Under the pieces are notes generated by a model. It saw only the letters and a program-made list of their open reading frames with translations, was not told the origin of the DNA and made no database searches. Below, piece after piece: positions 8,267 through 17,477 of a stretch of 64,000 bases of DNA. Every line of letters starts with the position of its first letter. The first letter of the stretch is position 1. Source of the DNA: CALCZU01 sp964396165. GTDB lineage: Bacteria; Bdellovibrionota; FAC87; UBA2466. The translations under genes and the position numbers were made by a program. The DNA lies in contig CAYNEF010000009.1 in the NCBI GenBank assembly GCA_964396165.1, positions 1-64,000 of the forward strand, in the 5' to 3' direction.

Positions 8267-9391
8267 GTGTGGTGTAAAAAACTCATTTTAGCGACGGCAC
8301 TTTGCTTTAGTCTCATCACTTGGGGTGAGACTTTCTCTTTGTCCCAAATTCCCAATGGCTATCCAGATGGACGGCCTGATGCGCCGTATGGCTCTTATTC
8401 TACTCCTTATAAGGAATTACGCGGATTTTCGGATGCAGTACTAGAGCTCGAAAGAAAAATTTACGGATTATCTCAGAACAGCAACTTGGATGAGATAGAA
8501 CGGGCAAAACAAGCCTACTATTTGGAGCATTTGACTGTTGGCTTACTCAAGAAACTCTCAGACCAAAATACACAAAACTCATTTGAGCAGGAATCTCTTC
8601 AAACCAAGTTAAGAGATCTGTATACGAAAATAAGATTTCATCAGGAAAATTTGTATGAAACGATGGTGCGGAAGATTGATGTGGCACTTCCTGGTCCTAA
8701 TGGAATGCAATTGAGAAGAAAAGCTTTAGATGCACTCTCCTCGCTATATGATTGCAATTGCCGAAAAGACTCCGTTCCAACAACACAAGAACAGAAAGAT
8801 TATTACGCAAAAAAATTAAAAGATTTTCTAGATGGTGGCGGTAACTTAAACGAACTGCACATAATGGATGCGAGCTACATAAATACTATTAAAAGCTATG
8901 TGCATCTTGAGTATGTTGAAAGAGAAAATGGAGAAATCTGGGTAACAGAAGGCAAAGCCGGTCATGTAGTTTTAGCAGAGGGCCGCGCCGTAAAAGCAGC
9001 AGGGCAGATGGTGTTAGTTAAAGGAGAAAATAATAAGCTGAGCCTTTTTGTTTCTTCCAATGCCTCTGGCTCCTATAAGCCAGATTTGTTAAGCGTAAAG
9101 CTCATGGTAAGTAAGCTTGCTCGACAAAACAGCATCGACATGGACATAATGCGAACAACAACAGGGGATCCCATGGGCACTCAGACGATTTCAGTACTGA
9201 TGAAAGCAAAAGGGATGGATAGCGCAAAAATTAAATCCGAAATGAAAGTAGTGGAAGCAGAAGCAAAACGGATCCTGAACTTGCCTGAAAATTATATTGA
9301 ATTAAAAGCGCCAAGAGAAGGTTGCAAAAGCGCACTTGCTAAAGCTTCTGAAAGTTCCCCCATGCTGCGTTTGACCTATTCCCCTAAATAA
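8267..9391 (+). CDS. Exported protein of unknown function
   Basis: This 374-residue protein starts at GTG 8267, with GAGG 6 nt upstream. It has a Sec signal peptide (CKKLILATALCFSLITWG). The first half is helical with heptad-like stretches (LEHLTVGLLKKLSDQN). The second half is mixed, with a strand-rich segment around GHVVLAEGRAVKAAGQMVLV. Four cysteines are present and no catalytic motif is recognised. It is followed after 14 nt by an oxygenase-like gene on the same strand. The upstream 250 bases (8014-8266) hold no clear gene. Confidence 0.65.
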   Translation: MWCKKLILATALCFSLITWGETFSLSQIPNGYPDGRPDAPYGSYSTPYKELRGFSDAVLELERKIYGLSQNSNLDEIERAKQAYYLEHLTVGLLKKLSDQNTQNSFEQESLQTKLRDLYTKIRFHQENLYETMVRKIDVALPGPNGMQLRRKALDALSSLYDCNCRKDSVPTTQEQKDYYAKKLKDFLDGGGNLNELHIMDASYINTIKSYVHLEYVERENGEIWVTEGKAGHVVLAEGRAVKAAGQMVLVKGENNKLSLFVSSNASGSYKPDLLSVKLMVSKLARQNSIDMDIMRTTTGDPMGTQTISVLMKAKGMDSAKIKSEMKVVEAEAKRILNLPENYIELKAPREGCKSALAKASESSPMLRLTYSPK

Positions 9392-9405
9392 AATAGCCTT
9401 AAAAA

Positions 9406-10029
9406 GTGAATAAAATAGAAAGCCTTTTTCCAACAGTCATTTATCGCGGTTCATTTCCTTCGTCCAAGTCTCAAAAATTAAACTCGGAACTTTTAAAGGA
9501 AATCGAATATTTTTCAAAAGAAGACCGCATGGGTATCGAATGGTCGAAAAAGAACTATTGGGGTGGGTATACTTCCTATGCATCGCTTTCTGATATGCAC
9601 CACCGCGCCCCCGCCTTTGCGAAGCTAGAAACTCTTCTTTTAAAACCGCTCGAAGAATATGCAAAGAGATTGAGGTGGGAAAGAAGAGGTCTCAAATTTG
9701 AAATGACTTCTTGTTGGATCAACATCATGCCCAAAGGGACTTACCATACATTACATACGCACCCACAGTCTGTAATTAGCGGCACATATTATGTACAAAC
9801 TCCCACGGGAAGTGTTTCCTTAAAAATCGAAGATCCCAGAATGACTTCTTTCATGAATAGCCCTGCACGAAAGAGCACTGCTCCCAAATCAGAGCAACTC
9901 TATTATCCAGTAGATGCGAAAGCCGGTACATTCGTGTTGTTTGAAAGCTGGTTGCGCCATGAAGTACCACCCAATCAGTCGAAGAAACCAAGAATCAGTG
10001 TTAGTTTCAATTTTGAGCTGTCTAAATAA
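9406..10029 (+). CDS. Putative 2-oxoglutarate/Fe(II) oxygenase (TIGR02466-like)
   Basis: This 207-residue protein starts at GTG 9406. The double-stranded beta-helix signature is visible: LHTHPQSVISGTYYV supplies the proximal histidines (His117, His119), LFESWLRHEVPPN the distal His185, and KPRISVSFNF the Arg that would bind 2-oxoglutarate. This matches the 2OG-FeII_Oxy_5/TIGR02466 group, whose members hydroxylate unknown substrates. It has no signal peptide, so it is cytosolic, which is odd beside an exported neighbour 14 nt upstream. The ribosome binding site is weak. Confidence 0.78.
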   Translation: MNKIESLFPTVIYRGSFPSSKSQKLNSELLKEIEYFSKEDRMGIEWSKKNYWGGYTSYASLSDMHHRAPAFAKLETLLLKPLEEYAKRLRWERRGLKFEMTSCWINIMPKGTYHTLHTHPQSVISGTYYVQTPTGSVSLKIEDPRMTSFMNSPARKSTAPKSEQLYYPVDAKAGTFVLFESWLRHEVPPNQSKKPRISVSFNFELSK

Positions 10030-10237
10030 ATACCATCACGACAAATAGTACGCATTTTCTTTAAGCAGACATTTTCCCTGACTTTTTTAATCGTATACAA
10101 CCCATACTCACCACAATCTAAACATTGTGACATTTTTTGCCTCTGAAAACTGGGCTTGCGAGTGAGTGAAAAAACTGGATGTTAACTTGCAATTGTAAGC
10201 ATCAATAGTAGGGAATGAATTATTGCTGAGGTTGAAG

Positions 10238-10993
10238 ATGCGGAAGTGGATTTATATCTTCCTGAACATTTCTGTTTGTATACATGCTAACACAATAGAA
10301 CTGGGCCTTCCTTTGCCCAGTCAATGCCGTAAAGAAATCACAAGTTTTGTTAAGAGCCTCTCTCAAGTGCAACATTGGCGACGTCAATCTTATGCCGGTG
10401 TGGGAAGTGCCGCGATTTATAGAACTCCTTCTCAAGATGTCAGCAGATGGTTGGAAGCAAGAGTCTTTAATAACAAGATCGTTCATATTCTGGAACTTTT
10501 GCCAGAAAAAACTACCAAATATTCCTGGGATTCAAATCATTGCGGCATTCAAAAACAAGAGACTACGAGAAAATACAATGCAGCACGACTCGAAAAGGAA
10601 TTTTCAGATAAAGCGCTTATAAATAAAATAGATTCCAAAGTAAGTGGAGTCATATATGCCTGGTCACCTCATATGCCACTCTCTATGGCAGGCATCAAAC
10701 CGCTCAAAGAAGCTACAGAGCAGCTGGGTATTGAACTGATTCTTGTTTTAGATCCTCACGCAGATAAGAAAATATCCAATGAGATGGCAGTCAAGTTTTC
10801 CTTAAATGATGCCGCTTTAAAAAAACTGGAATCAGTAGACTTGATGCTTCGCGGTCTGGGGTTTCATTACCCGGCACTTGTCGTATTTAAAAATGGAAAA
10901 ATGAACGACTTTGCCATCCCAGGAGTAAAAACAAGCAGTGAATACCAAAAATTAATTGCTCGTCAATTGTCTTCTCTGAAGGAGGCAAAATGA
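10238..10993 (+). CDS. Exported thioredoxin-fold-like protein lacking the CxxC motif
   Basis: I choose ATG 10238, which has GAGG 6 nt upstream and begins the signal peptide MRKWIYIFLNISVCIHA; an in-frame TTG at 10223 is an alternative. The 251-residue protein has a C-terminal region in which a strand (SGVIYAWSPHMPLS) is followed by a helix (GIKPLKEATEQLG), a strand (IELILVLDPH) and later YPALVVFKNGKM. That order suggests a thioredoxin fold with the cis-Pro loop preserved and the active CxxC replaced by SPHM. It overlaps the next gene by ATGA. Function is unknown; the fold is inferred from motif order only. Confidence 0.6.
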   Translation: MRKWIYIFLNISVCIHANTIELGLPLPSQCRKEITSFVKSLSQVQHWRRQSYAGVGSAAIYRTPSQDVSRWLEARVFNNKIVHILELLPEKTTKYSWDSNHCGIQKQETTRKYNAARLEKEFSDKALINKIDSKVSGVIYAWSPHMPLSMAGIKPLKEATEQLGIELILVLDPHADKKISNEMAVKFSLNDAALKKLESVDLMLRGLGFHYPALVVFKNGKMNDFAIPGVKTSSEYQKLIARQLSSLKEAK

Positions 10994-13506
10994 AACCTGT
11001 ACTAGCACTATTACTATTATTTAACGTCCTCGCTTACTCCAGAGAAGAATCCGTTCACAATACTGCACCTACTGAAACGCAGACACGTGAGGAAGCAGAC
11101 TCTTCTCCAAAAGCTCAAATATCCAATGAAGAACAAAAAATAAAATTGATCGATTTGGTTTCTGAATTATTTTATGTCCGAAAAGAAAATGCGACTCTCC
11201 ACACAGAGAGCATGCTCGCATCCATCCAATCTGAAAATGAGGATACGCTGGTTCAAAAAATGGCAGAGCTTGTCAATAGTGTGGATGAAAAGCAAAAATC
11301 AGATGCACTTATAAAAATAAACAAGGAACTCGAAAGCATTAAAGGACGCGCGCCGGAGTTGGAAGAAGTATTAAGACGATTAAAATGGGCATTTGAGGAC
11401 AAACTTAATAAAAAACGTACCGATTCTGCGGTTGAAAATAAATTCAAAGATTTGTATGCGGTAGCTGATGAAAAAGCAGTGGAAAGAGCACGCAAATTCC
11501 GCTCTCTTGTAGAAAAAGCAAACCAAGGTGATAAAGCCGCACGGGAAGAGTTGTTAGCAAACTATAAAAACGAAGAATTAATGGATTTTATTGGCTCAAA
11601 ACTCGATACTAAGGACGATGATATCAGCAGCAATGTATCCAAAGTTCTGGGATGGAAAGATGTAAACGGCAACACTCAGCTAGATGTTAAAAAAGAGGGA
11701 GTAGCGGATAAGACATGGACTTTAGGAAAAACCAATGACGAAATCAGAGAGTCTTTAAAAACATTTAAAACAAATTCTCACGGGTTGAACGGTGTTACAT
11801 ACGACAACTCCAGAAGAACTACTCCGAGAGAATTTGTGAAAGCAGATCATGGTAAAGTGGTTGCCCATGATCCCAAACTAATTGCACCTGAAGATAAAGA
11901 AGAAATTTGTGCACCTACAAATCCAGCGATAGTGAAGTCCGTCAATACGAAGCGAGTCCCTGGGTATTTCTTTAGACCTTTTCCAAAAAGCAATATGGGT
12001 TCTTATGCAGCCGATGATCATAACTATGTTTTGTCGTTGGATAACCCTGCAGGCAGTACAGAAATGATAGTTCCGGGATCTTATGATCCCGTACCGACAC
12101 CTGATGAAATGTACATGACAATTCCTTCTGATAATCAGTCAGATCCTAAAAAAGGTATTACTTTTTTCTCAATGAACAAGTTACTTGCCGGTGAGACGCA
12201 GCCTTTGTTCGTAGATACGGATTTTAAAGGAGTGTATCAGTCTATCGGTACAAGAAAACAAGATGCAGTTTCACCAGTATACCGAATTTTAACGGATTAT
12301 GTTTTACCTGAAGATAAAGCTACAGGCGCATCCGACGGATTATCCATTCGAGATTATAAGATAACGAGACAAAGGGGAGATGATGCAAATGTCCAACCTC
12401 AGGGCAAAGGACCATTGAGAATTTGCAGTGGTAAAAAGTTTTCTCTTCCCATGATGTCAAAAGACGGAAAGCAATTCTCAGCACTTGATTTAGATGACTA
12501 CAAGACAAAAATTTTTAACATCGTGGAGGACGCAAATGGAGTTCCTACCGGCGAGTGCGAAGTCTCCATGGATTTAGGAATGTCTACGGGTAAAGTGGAT
12601 TTTAATTTTAACAATGATGAAATAACCTTCCACAAATTTAACTATGATCCGGATGAAGTAAAACACGGATACAACGAGGTTCCTTCTGATGATTTTGTGG
12701 GAAATGTCTATGTGTATAAAAGAAGTACCGGTGTCATCTCCAGAATTACAAACAACACGGACTCAAACGCCATTTACCCCGCTTTTCGCCAGGACGGAAA
12801 AATCGTTTATATCAACCATCCACGAAGAGGCGAAGGCTATTCCGGCCCTTCTACTCTTGTAATCGCTGATCCGAATCAAGTCCCCAGGTTTACCTTTGAT
12901 TATTTTCCCAGTGACAAGGACAAGAGCGATACAGCTCTCACACGAATGAAGCAGATGGCAGGGCTGGGACAATTGTGGAATAAATTGTGTTCTCCCTTTA
13001 GCGGTATCTCCACAATTGAATCATCCATGTTATCTCCTCTTTCGCTAACCGAAGCGGCATGCACGAAAATGGTGGACAATTACTGGGACAGCATCAAAAC
13101 AGTGGTGGGTGGTAAGCAAGATAAACGCATTGCAGGCGCTGATTTGACGAAACTTACGAAAGACGAACTCAAACTGAACTGCCCCAAACCAAAAGAAAAT
13201 GCTGTTATCACGCATATCGATACGGATGATGGAACAAACGTAAGACCAAGAGCGCCAATCCCCAGTTCTTGCAGACACTGTCATAGTTTTCAATGGGATG
13301 ATCCAGAGTGGCTTAAAAAAGCGGTTACTCAATCACAGGCAAATCCTGGCAAACCTTTGATTGAAGAAATCATCAGAAGAATTTCGATTACGGATATAAA
13401 TGATCCGGATCGTATGCCTGCACGTAATGGCGGAGTACAGTATCTCACTGATTCCGAAAAAAACGGGTTACTCAATTATTTGAATAAGCTAAAAAGCGAA
13501 AGATAA
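10990..13506 (+). CDS. Large exported monohaem c-type cytochrome-like protein with propeller-like segment
   Basis: This 838-residue protein has a signal peptide (MKPVLALLLLFNVLAYS) and GGAGG before the ATG. The N-terminal ~180 residues are charged and helical. A middle region contains a TolB/WD40-like segment (NAIYPAFRQDGKIVYI, near residues 590-605). Near the C-terminus is one haem-c motif, CRHCH at 761-765, followed by a possible Met ligand in DPDRMPARNGG. The start overlaps the preceding thioredoxin-like gene by 4 bases, so the two are probably made together. I infer a periplasmic electron-transfer or sensing protein. No known family of this whole architecture comes to mind. Confidence 0.7.
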   Translation: MKPVLALLLLFNVLAYSREESVHNTAPTETQTREEADSSPKAQISNEEQKIKLIDLVSELFYVRKENATLHTESMLASIQSENEDTLVQKMAELVNSVDEKQKSDALIKINKELESIKGRAPELEEVLRRLKWAFEDKLNKKRTDSAVENKFKDLYAVADEKAVERARKFRSLVEKANQGDKAAREELLANYKNEELMDFIGSKLDTKDDDISSNVSKVLGWKDVNGNTQLDVKKEGVADKTWTLGKTNDEIRESLKTFKTNSHGLNGVTYDNSRRTTPREFVKADHGKVVAHDPKLIAPEDKEEICAPTNPAIVKSVNTKRVPGYFFRPFPKSNMGSYAADDHNYVLSLDNPAGSTEMIVPGSYDPVPTPDEMYMTIPSDNQSDPKKGITFFSMNKLLAGETQPLFVDTDFKGVYQSIGTRKQDAVSPVYRILTDYVLPEDKATGASDGLSIRDYKITRQRGDDANVQPQGKGPLRICSGKKFSLPMMSKDGKQFSALDLDDYKTKIFNIVEDANGVPTGECEVSMDLGMSTGKVDFNFNNDEITFHKFNYDPDEVKHGYNEVPSDDFVGNVYVYKRSTGVISRITNNTDSNAIYPAFRQDGKIVYINHPRRGEGYSGPSTLVIADPNQVPRFTFDYFPSDKDKSDTALTRMKQMAGLGQLWNKLCSPFSGISTIESSMLSPLSLTEAACTKMVDNYWDSIKTVVGGKQDKRIAGADLTKLTKDELKLNCPKPKENAVITHIDTDDGTNVRPRAPIPSSCRHCHSFQWDDPEWLKKAVTQSQANPGKPLIEEIIRRISITDINDPDRMPARNGGVQYLTDSEKNGLLNYLNKLKSER

Positions 13507-13509
13507 GTT

Positions 13510-14265
13510 TTAATTATTCCAACTTAGCTGTGAGATCCAATCCCAATGTTTTATGCTGGCGATTGAGTGTGTCACTAACTCTTTTTCTGCATTATTTATT
13601 ACAATAAGCTCTGCTCTCGCGCCAGTTTGCTGTAATTGTGATGTGAAAGACTTAATGGCGGCAAGATTAGGTGAGTTTTTTGTGGAATATATTCGCGTTC
13701 GTATTCCTCTGTAACGGTTTAGGTGAATTGTATTTGGTACCGTATCAAGCAGTGTGATGCTTGTTAATATTTCAGGAAGGGATTCCACAACTCTGTTCGC
13801 AATTTCAACCGTCTCAGTCGTTGCTATAAGATTAAATTTAAGCTTATCTGCACCATGTCTATTAGAAAATTCCTCCCAGAATTTTACGAAATTTAACAAA
13901 GTTGAGTTTTGAGAGAAATCTTCCGTCAAATCGACCGGCGTGAAAACAATAAAATGCGACAAAGTATTTTGATTTGAAAATTGGCCGAGCCACTGATGCA
14001 GCTTCTCCTGTTGAATGTTCTGTTTTTTAGGCGATAGATAAATACTTAAGGGATAAGTTTGATCTTTAGGAATTCTTAAGGGTGCCTGGGGATAGGTAAA
14101 TTTCTTAAATATCATTCGCTTGGAATTATAATAAAGAGGGGCATAAGTCTCAAATTTAGAAACACCCCAAAGTTTCATGCCTGAATTAGGTTTGTATTCC
14201 AGAAATATTGCATACGAAGGTAAGCAATAGAAAATGAGAATAAGTAAACAGAAGTATAACTTCAT
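13510..14265 (-). CDS. Exported protein of unknown function in cytochrome operon
   Basis: This 251-residue protein has a signal peptide (MKLYFCLLILIFYCLPSYA). The second half has alternating strand-helix stretches (KFNLIATTETVEIANRVV, ITLLDTVPN, ARAELIVINNAEKEL) loosely like an alpha/beta hydrolase or Rossmann core. I see no nucleophile elbow or other catalytic signature. It is the third gene of a minus-strand operon after a DUF255 protein and a TsdA-like cytochrome (16 nt gap). It converges on the large cytochrome gene, with only 3 nt between the two stops. Confidence 0.6.
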   Translation of the reverse strand: MKLYFCLLILIFYCLPSYAIFLEYKPNSGMKLWGVSKFETYAPLYYNSKRMIFKKFTYPQAPLRIPKDQTYPLSIYLSPKKQNIQQEKLHQWLGQFSNQNTLSHFIVFTPVDLTEDFSQNSTLLNFVKFWEEFSNRHGADKLKFNLIATTETVEIANRVVESLPEILTSITLLDTVPNTIHLNRYRGIRTRIYSTKNSPNLAAIKSFTSQLQQTGARAELIVINNAEKELVTHSIASIKHWDWISQLSWNN

Positions 14266-14281
14266 CCTTTTTAAACTATAC

Positions 14282-15274
14282 TTAGTAAGGCAAGGTGGGT
14301 AGCTTTTTTGTGTTTCTATTTTCTATGATTATCCCAAACGGACCCATTTGGTGCTGTACGCTGTTAAAGGTGTCAGGGTAAGGGCCGTAGGCAAAATCAA
14401 AAGGTTTCTCCGCCACCTTGGGATAAGCTTTCTTATCGGGCACTCCCCAGCGTGGGTGAAGTTTCAAGTTGTTAATGTAAGCGGCAACATCCAAAGCTTC
14501 TTCTTCAGATAAGATTGTATTATCTGGCCGAGCGCCGAATGGCATATTTGTTCTGATAAATTGCGCCAGTCGGTAGTTTTGAAAAAAGGGTGAGTTTACA
14601 GAATAAGCATTTGCTCCCCAAAGTGGAGGATAAAGATAAAGTGTTTTTGTTTTGTCCATTTCACCCGTTCCGTCTATTCCGTGACAACGCAAACAATGCT
14701 GCGTGTACACCGTTTTGCCGCGAACGATGCTTGATCTTCGGCCGGGGAACGTAAGACTCGCGAAAGAAGATTTATCTTCCTCTATATGCTCGATTTTAGA
14801 TTGGGAAATCCAGCGTAGATAACTTTTTATCGCATGCATTTCCTTTACAGGTATCACAGGCTTGCTAACAGAGTAATGGTCTTTGATACAAAGATGAATG
14901 CGATCTTCCAAACTCATTACATTCCCTGTTCTTGCAAAATACCCAGGAAATTTTTTATACGTATATAGGAGATTATTTCCAAAAAGCCGGGTGCCGGCAT
15001 CCAGATGACAACTCTGGCATTGCACAGAATTAGAAAGAAAAGGTTTTACTACGCCTTTTTTTCCAAAGTAATAATTCGTATTTGCGATTAGTTCTCGACC
15101 ATACAAAATTTCCCTGCCTGCATTTCCTGAGGGAATTTCGGGAAAGATAATCCCCGAATCGGGATCCTGAACAATGCGCAGTTTATTCGGTTCACGTAAC
15201 ACCGGCCCAGCGCACGACGTCATGAATAAGAAAAAGAGTATTAGTAAATGAGACACAGTAATTGATTGTATCAA
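14282..15274 (-). CDS. TsdA-like dihaem c-type cytochrome lipoprotein
   Basis: This 330-residue protein has two haem-c motifs, CQSCH (Cys86, Cys89, His90) and CLRCH (Cys194, Cys197, His198). A lipobox-like FMTSC ends the signal sequence. Between the haems, SLEDRIHLCIKDHYS contains Cys129, in the place where thiosulfate dehydrogenase TsdA supplies a cysteine haem ligand. The tail FDFAYGPYPDTFNSVQHQ also follows TsdA. The family oxidises thiosulfate to tetrathionate or runs the reverse reaction in the periplasm. The SxNG part of the TsdA signature is altered here, so the substrate may differ. It overlaps the upstream DUF255 gene by ATGA. Confidence 0.78.
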   Translation of the reverse strand: MIQSITVSHLLILFFLFMTSCAGPVLREPNKLRIVQDPDSGIIFPEIPSGNAGREILYGRELIANTNYYFGKKGVVKPFLSNSVQCQSCHLDAGTRLFGNNLLYTYKKFPGYFARTGNVMSLEDRIHLCIKDHYSVSKPVIPVKEMHAIKSYLRWISQSKIEHIEEDKSSFASLTFPGRRSSIVRGKTVYTQHCLRCHGIDGTGEMDKTKTLYLYPPLWGANAYSVNSPFFQNYRLAQFIRTNMPFGARPDNTILSEEEALDVAAYINNLKLHPRWGVPDKKAYPKVAEKPFDFAYGPYPDTFNSVQHQMGPFGIIIENRNTKKLPTLPY

Positions 15275-17328
15275 GAATTCAGGGAGTGAGCTAACTGCTT
15301 GGTAATAGCCTCAATGCCTACCTGAGGTTCTTTACAAGTTTGGTTTTCGCAAATGTAAATTGTCGCTTTTTTATTGATGCTCTGCTTACCTTTTAATAGG
15401 CCGGTTTTATTTAAGAGTGCGCCGGGGTAAACGACAACGTGCGTTCCATGGTAGTTCGAATGCAAGACATGACGCACTTCTATATTTTCTTCATCGTTAT
15501 CCCCAGGAATAAAGACAATTTCCTTACAAGAAGGTTTCAGATATTCACTTGCAAGTAGCATTTGCGCGAACGCAGAGGGAGTCTGTTTGATTTGCGTCTC
15601 ATAAGTCAAAAGCGTTTTATCCACTATATCTAGTAGACTCTTTCGATCTGTAATACGTCCCAAGCGCGCGAGTGCTGTCAAAGCGATTGCTGTCGCTGAT
15701 GGTGTTGCGCCATCATAAGACTCTTTAGGGCGGTAGATAAGATGTTCCTGCTTTTTTTCAGTGAAATAAAAATCGGATTTTCCGTCGTAAAAGCGGGTAA
15801 TCATATCCTCAGAAAGAGAGAGAGCCTCGTTTAACCATTTTTCATCCATGCTGATTTCGTAAAGGGTAATAAATGCATTGCACAGTGTGCCCCAGTCATC
15901 GAGGTAGGCACTTAGGACTGCTTTTCCCTCTTGATAACTATGGAGTAAACCATCAGCGTTTTTTAACCGCTTTAAAATAAATTCGGAAGCGTGAATGGCG
16001 CTTTCCAAATACTTTTCATTTCCCAACGCAAAAGAGGCTTTTGCCATTGTTTCAACCATCATCGCGTTCCAGGAAGTAATTATTTTTTCATCTCTATTTG
16101 GACGTACGCGTCTACTTCTTTCTAAAAGAAGTTTTCTTTTGGAAAGAGAAAGCGTGTCTTCGAGTTCGCTCAACTCTACTTTTAATTCTCTCGCTAAATC
16201 TTCCATCGATTGGGACAAATGGAGAATATTGGAATGCTCCCAGTTACCTTTTTCTTTAACATTGTATGCTTTGCAAAAGACAGCCGACATGTCTGTACCG
16301 AGGAGAGTGGAAATTTCCTCTTTTGACCAAACGTAGTACTTTCCTTCTTCTCCTTCCGAGTCTGCATCTTCCGTCGAATAATAGCCTCCTTCGGTTGAAG
16401 TCATTTCGCGCACGATGTAATCAAGTGTGTGCGCGGCTACTTGAGAATAAAGCGGAGACCGAAACAGTTTGTATCCCTCTACAAAAGTTGCGGTCACAAG
16501 CGCATTGTCATAGAGCATTTTTTCAAAGTGCGGCGCAAACCATTTCTCATCCGTTGAGTAGCGGTGAAACCCGCCCCCTAACTGATCGTAAATTCCGCCC
16601 CAGGACCAGGCTTCCCACGTTTTTTTTAGACAACTTTCAGCTTTTGGATCTTTTTCTCTCGAATACTGCAAGAGCGCTGCTTGAATATCTCCCGTGTGAA
16701 AAAATTTGGGGGCACTGCCAATCCCGCCATTTGTCTCATCAAAACTCGATAGAATTTTATGCACGGACTCTTTAAAAATACTCGGAGAAAATGTTTTACT
16801 TTCCGATGCAGCCGCTAACTGCACATTGGAAAGAGACTGGAAAAGTTCTTCAGACGAAGCGACGATATCTTTGGGTTTTGTAGCCCACGCGTTTGCTATT
16901 CCTGTGAGCACTTTTGCAAAGCTCGGCAATCCATGTCTGTCCTCAGGCGGAAAATAGGTGCCACCATAAAAAGGTTTTAATTCAGGTGTGAGAAAAACGG
17001 ACATAGGCCAACCGCCACGACCTGTGAGGAGTTGAACGGCAGTCATATAGATATGATCCAGATCCTGTCGTTCTTCTCGATCCACTTTGATGTTCACAAA
17101 ATACTTATTCATCAGCAAAGCAGTCGCTTCGTTTTCAAAACTTTCTTTTTCCATCACATGGCACCAGTGACAGGCGGAATAACCGATGGATAAAAAGATG
17201 GGCTTGTTCTCTCGCTTTGCTTTTCCAAACGCTTCCCGCCCCCAAGGGTACCAGTCGACAGGGTTAGTCGCGTGCGCGCGCAGATATTGGCTTGTTTCGT
17301 ATTGGAGTTTATTCAGCTTTTTATCCAT
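15271..17328 (-). CDS. DUF255/YyaL-type thioredoxin-domain protein (spermatogenesis-associated protein 20-like)
   Basis: This 685-residue protein begins with the conserved YLRAHATNPVDWYPWG block. A thioredoxin-like domain follows with the CHWC motif (Cys53, Cys56) in SACHWCHVMEKESF, then GRGGWPMSVFLTP. The rest is an (alpha/alpha) barrel-like domain, with HFEKMLYDNA typical of the family. Its biochemical role is not established. The protein lacks a signal peptide and is presumably cytosolic. It is the first gene of a three-gene operon with a TsdA-like cytochrome (4-base overlap) and an exported protein, so it may help supply or mature that cytochrome. That link is inference. Confidence 0.9.
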   Translation of the reverse strand: MDKKLNKLQYETSQYLRAHATNPVDWYPWGREAFGKAKRENKPIFLSIGYSACHWCHVMEKESFENEATALLMNKYFVNIKVDREERQDLDHIYMTAVQLLTGRGGWPMSVFLTPELKPFYGGTYFPPEDRHGLPSFAKVLTGIANAWATKPKDIVASSEELFQSLSNVQLAAASESKTFSPSIFKESVHKILSSFDETNGGIGSAPKFFHTGDIQAALLQYSREKDPKAESCLKKTWEAWSWGGIYDQLGGGFHRYSTDEKWFAPHFEKMLYDNALVTATFVEGYKLFRSPLYSQVAAHTLDYIVREMTSTEGGYYSTEDADSEGEEGKYYVWSKEEISTLLGTDMSAVFCKAYNVKEKGNWEHSNILHLSQSMEDLARELKVELSELEDTLSLSKRKLLLERSRRVRPNRDEKIITSWNAMMVETMAKASFALGNEKYLESAIHASEFILKRLKNADGLLHSYQEGKAVLSAYLDDWGTLCNAFITLYEISMDEKWLNEALSLSEDMITRFYDGKSDFYFTEKKQEHLIYRPKESYDGATPSATAIALTALARLGRITDRKSLLDIVDKTLLTYETQIKQTPSAFAQMLLASEYLKPSCKEIVFIPGDNDEENIEVRHVLHSNYHGTHVVVYPGALLNKTGLLKGKQSINKKATIYICENQTCKEPQVGIEAITKQLAHSLNS

Positions 17329-17364
17329 TATAAGTAACTGATATTATAGCAAATTCTTTATATA

Positions 17365-17393
17365 TTGCTTTATTTTTTCGCACTGTATATAAA
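17365..17393 (+). promoter_or_regulatory. Putative promoter of the outer-membrane protein gene
   Basis: TTGCTT (17365-17370) and TATAAA (17388-17393) are separated by exactly 17 nt in a very AT-rich stretch, about 85 nt before the ATG at 17478. The -10 box matches the consensus at 5 of 6 positions, but the -35 box matches only in its first three bases. Confidence 0.45.
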
Positions 17394-17477
17394 TACAGCC
17401 TATTTTCTTGAATGACGAGGGGGGAAAAGTTCTTTTTTCGTCGATTAAGATTCTTGTATCCTTTGAAAGGGGAATGC

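Noticed and set aside
16266..16775. 169-residue open frame on the plus strand inside the DUF255 gene
   Set aside because: It is antisense to a highly conserved coding region and has no ribosome binding site or recognisable domain.
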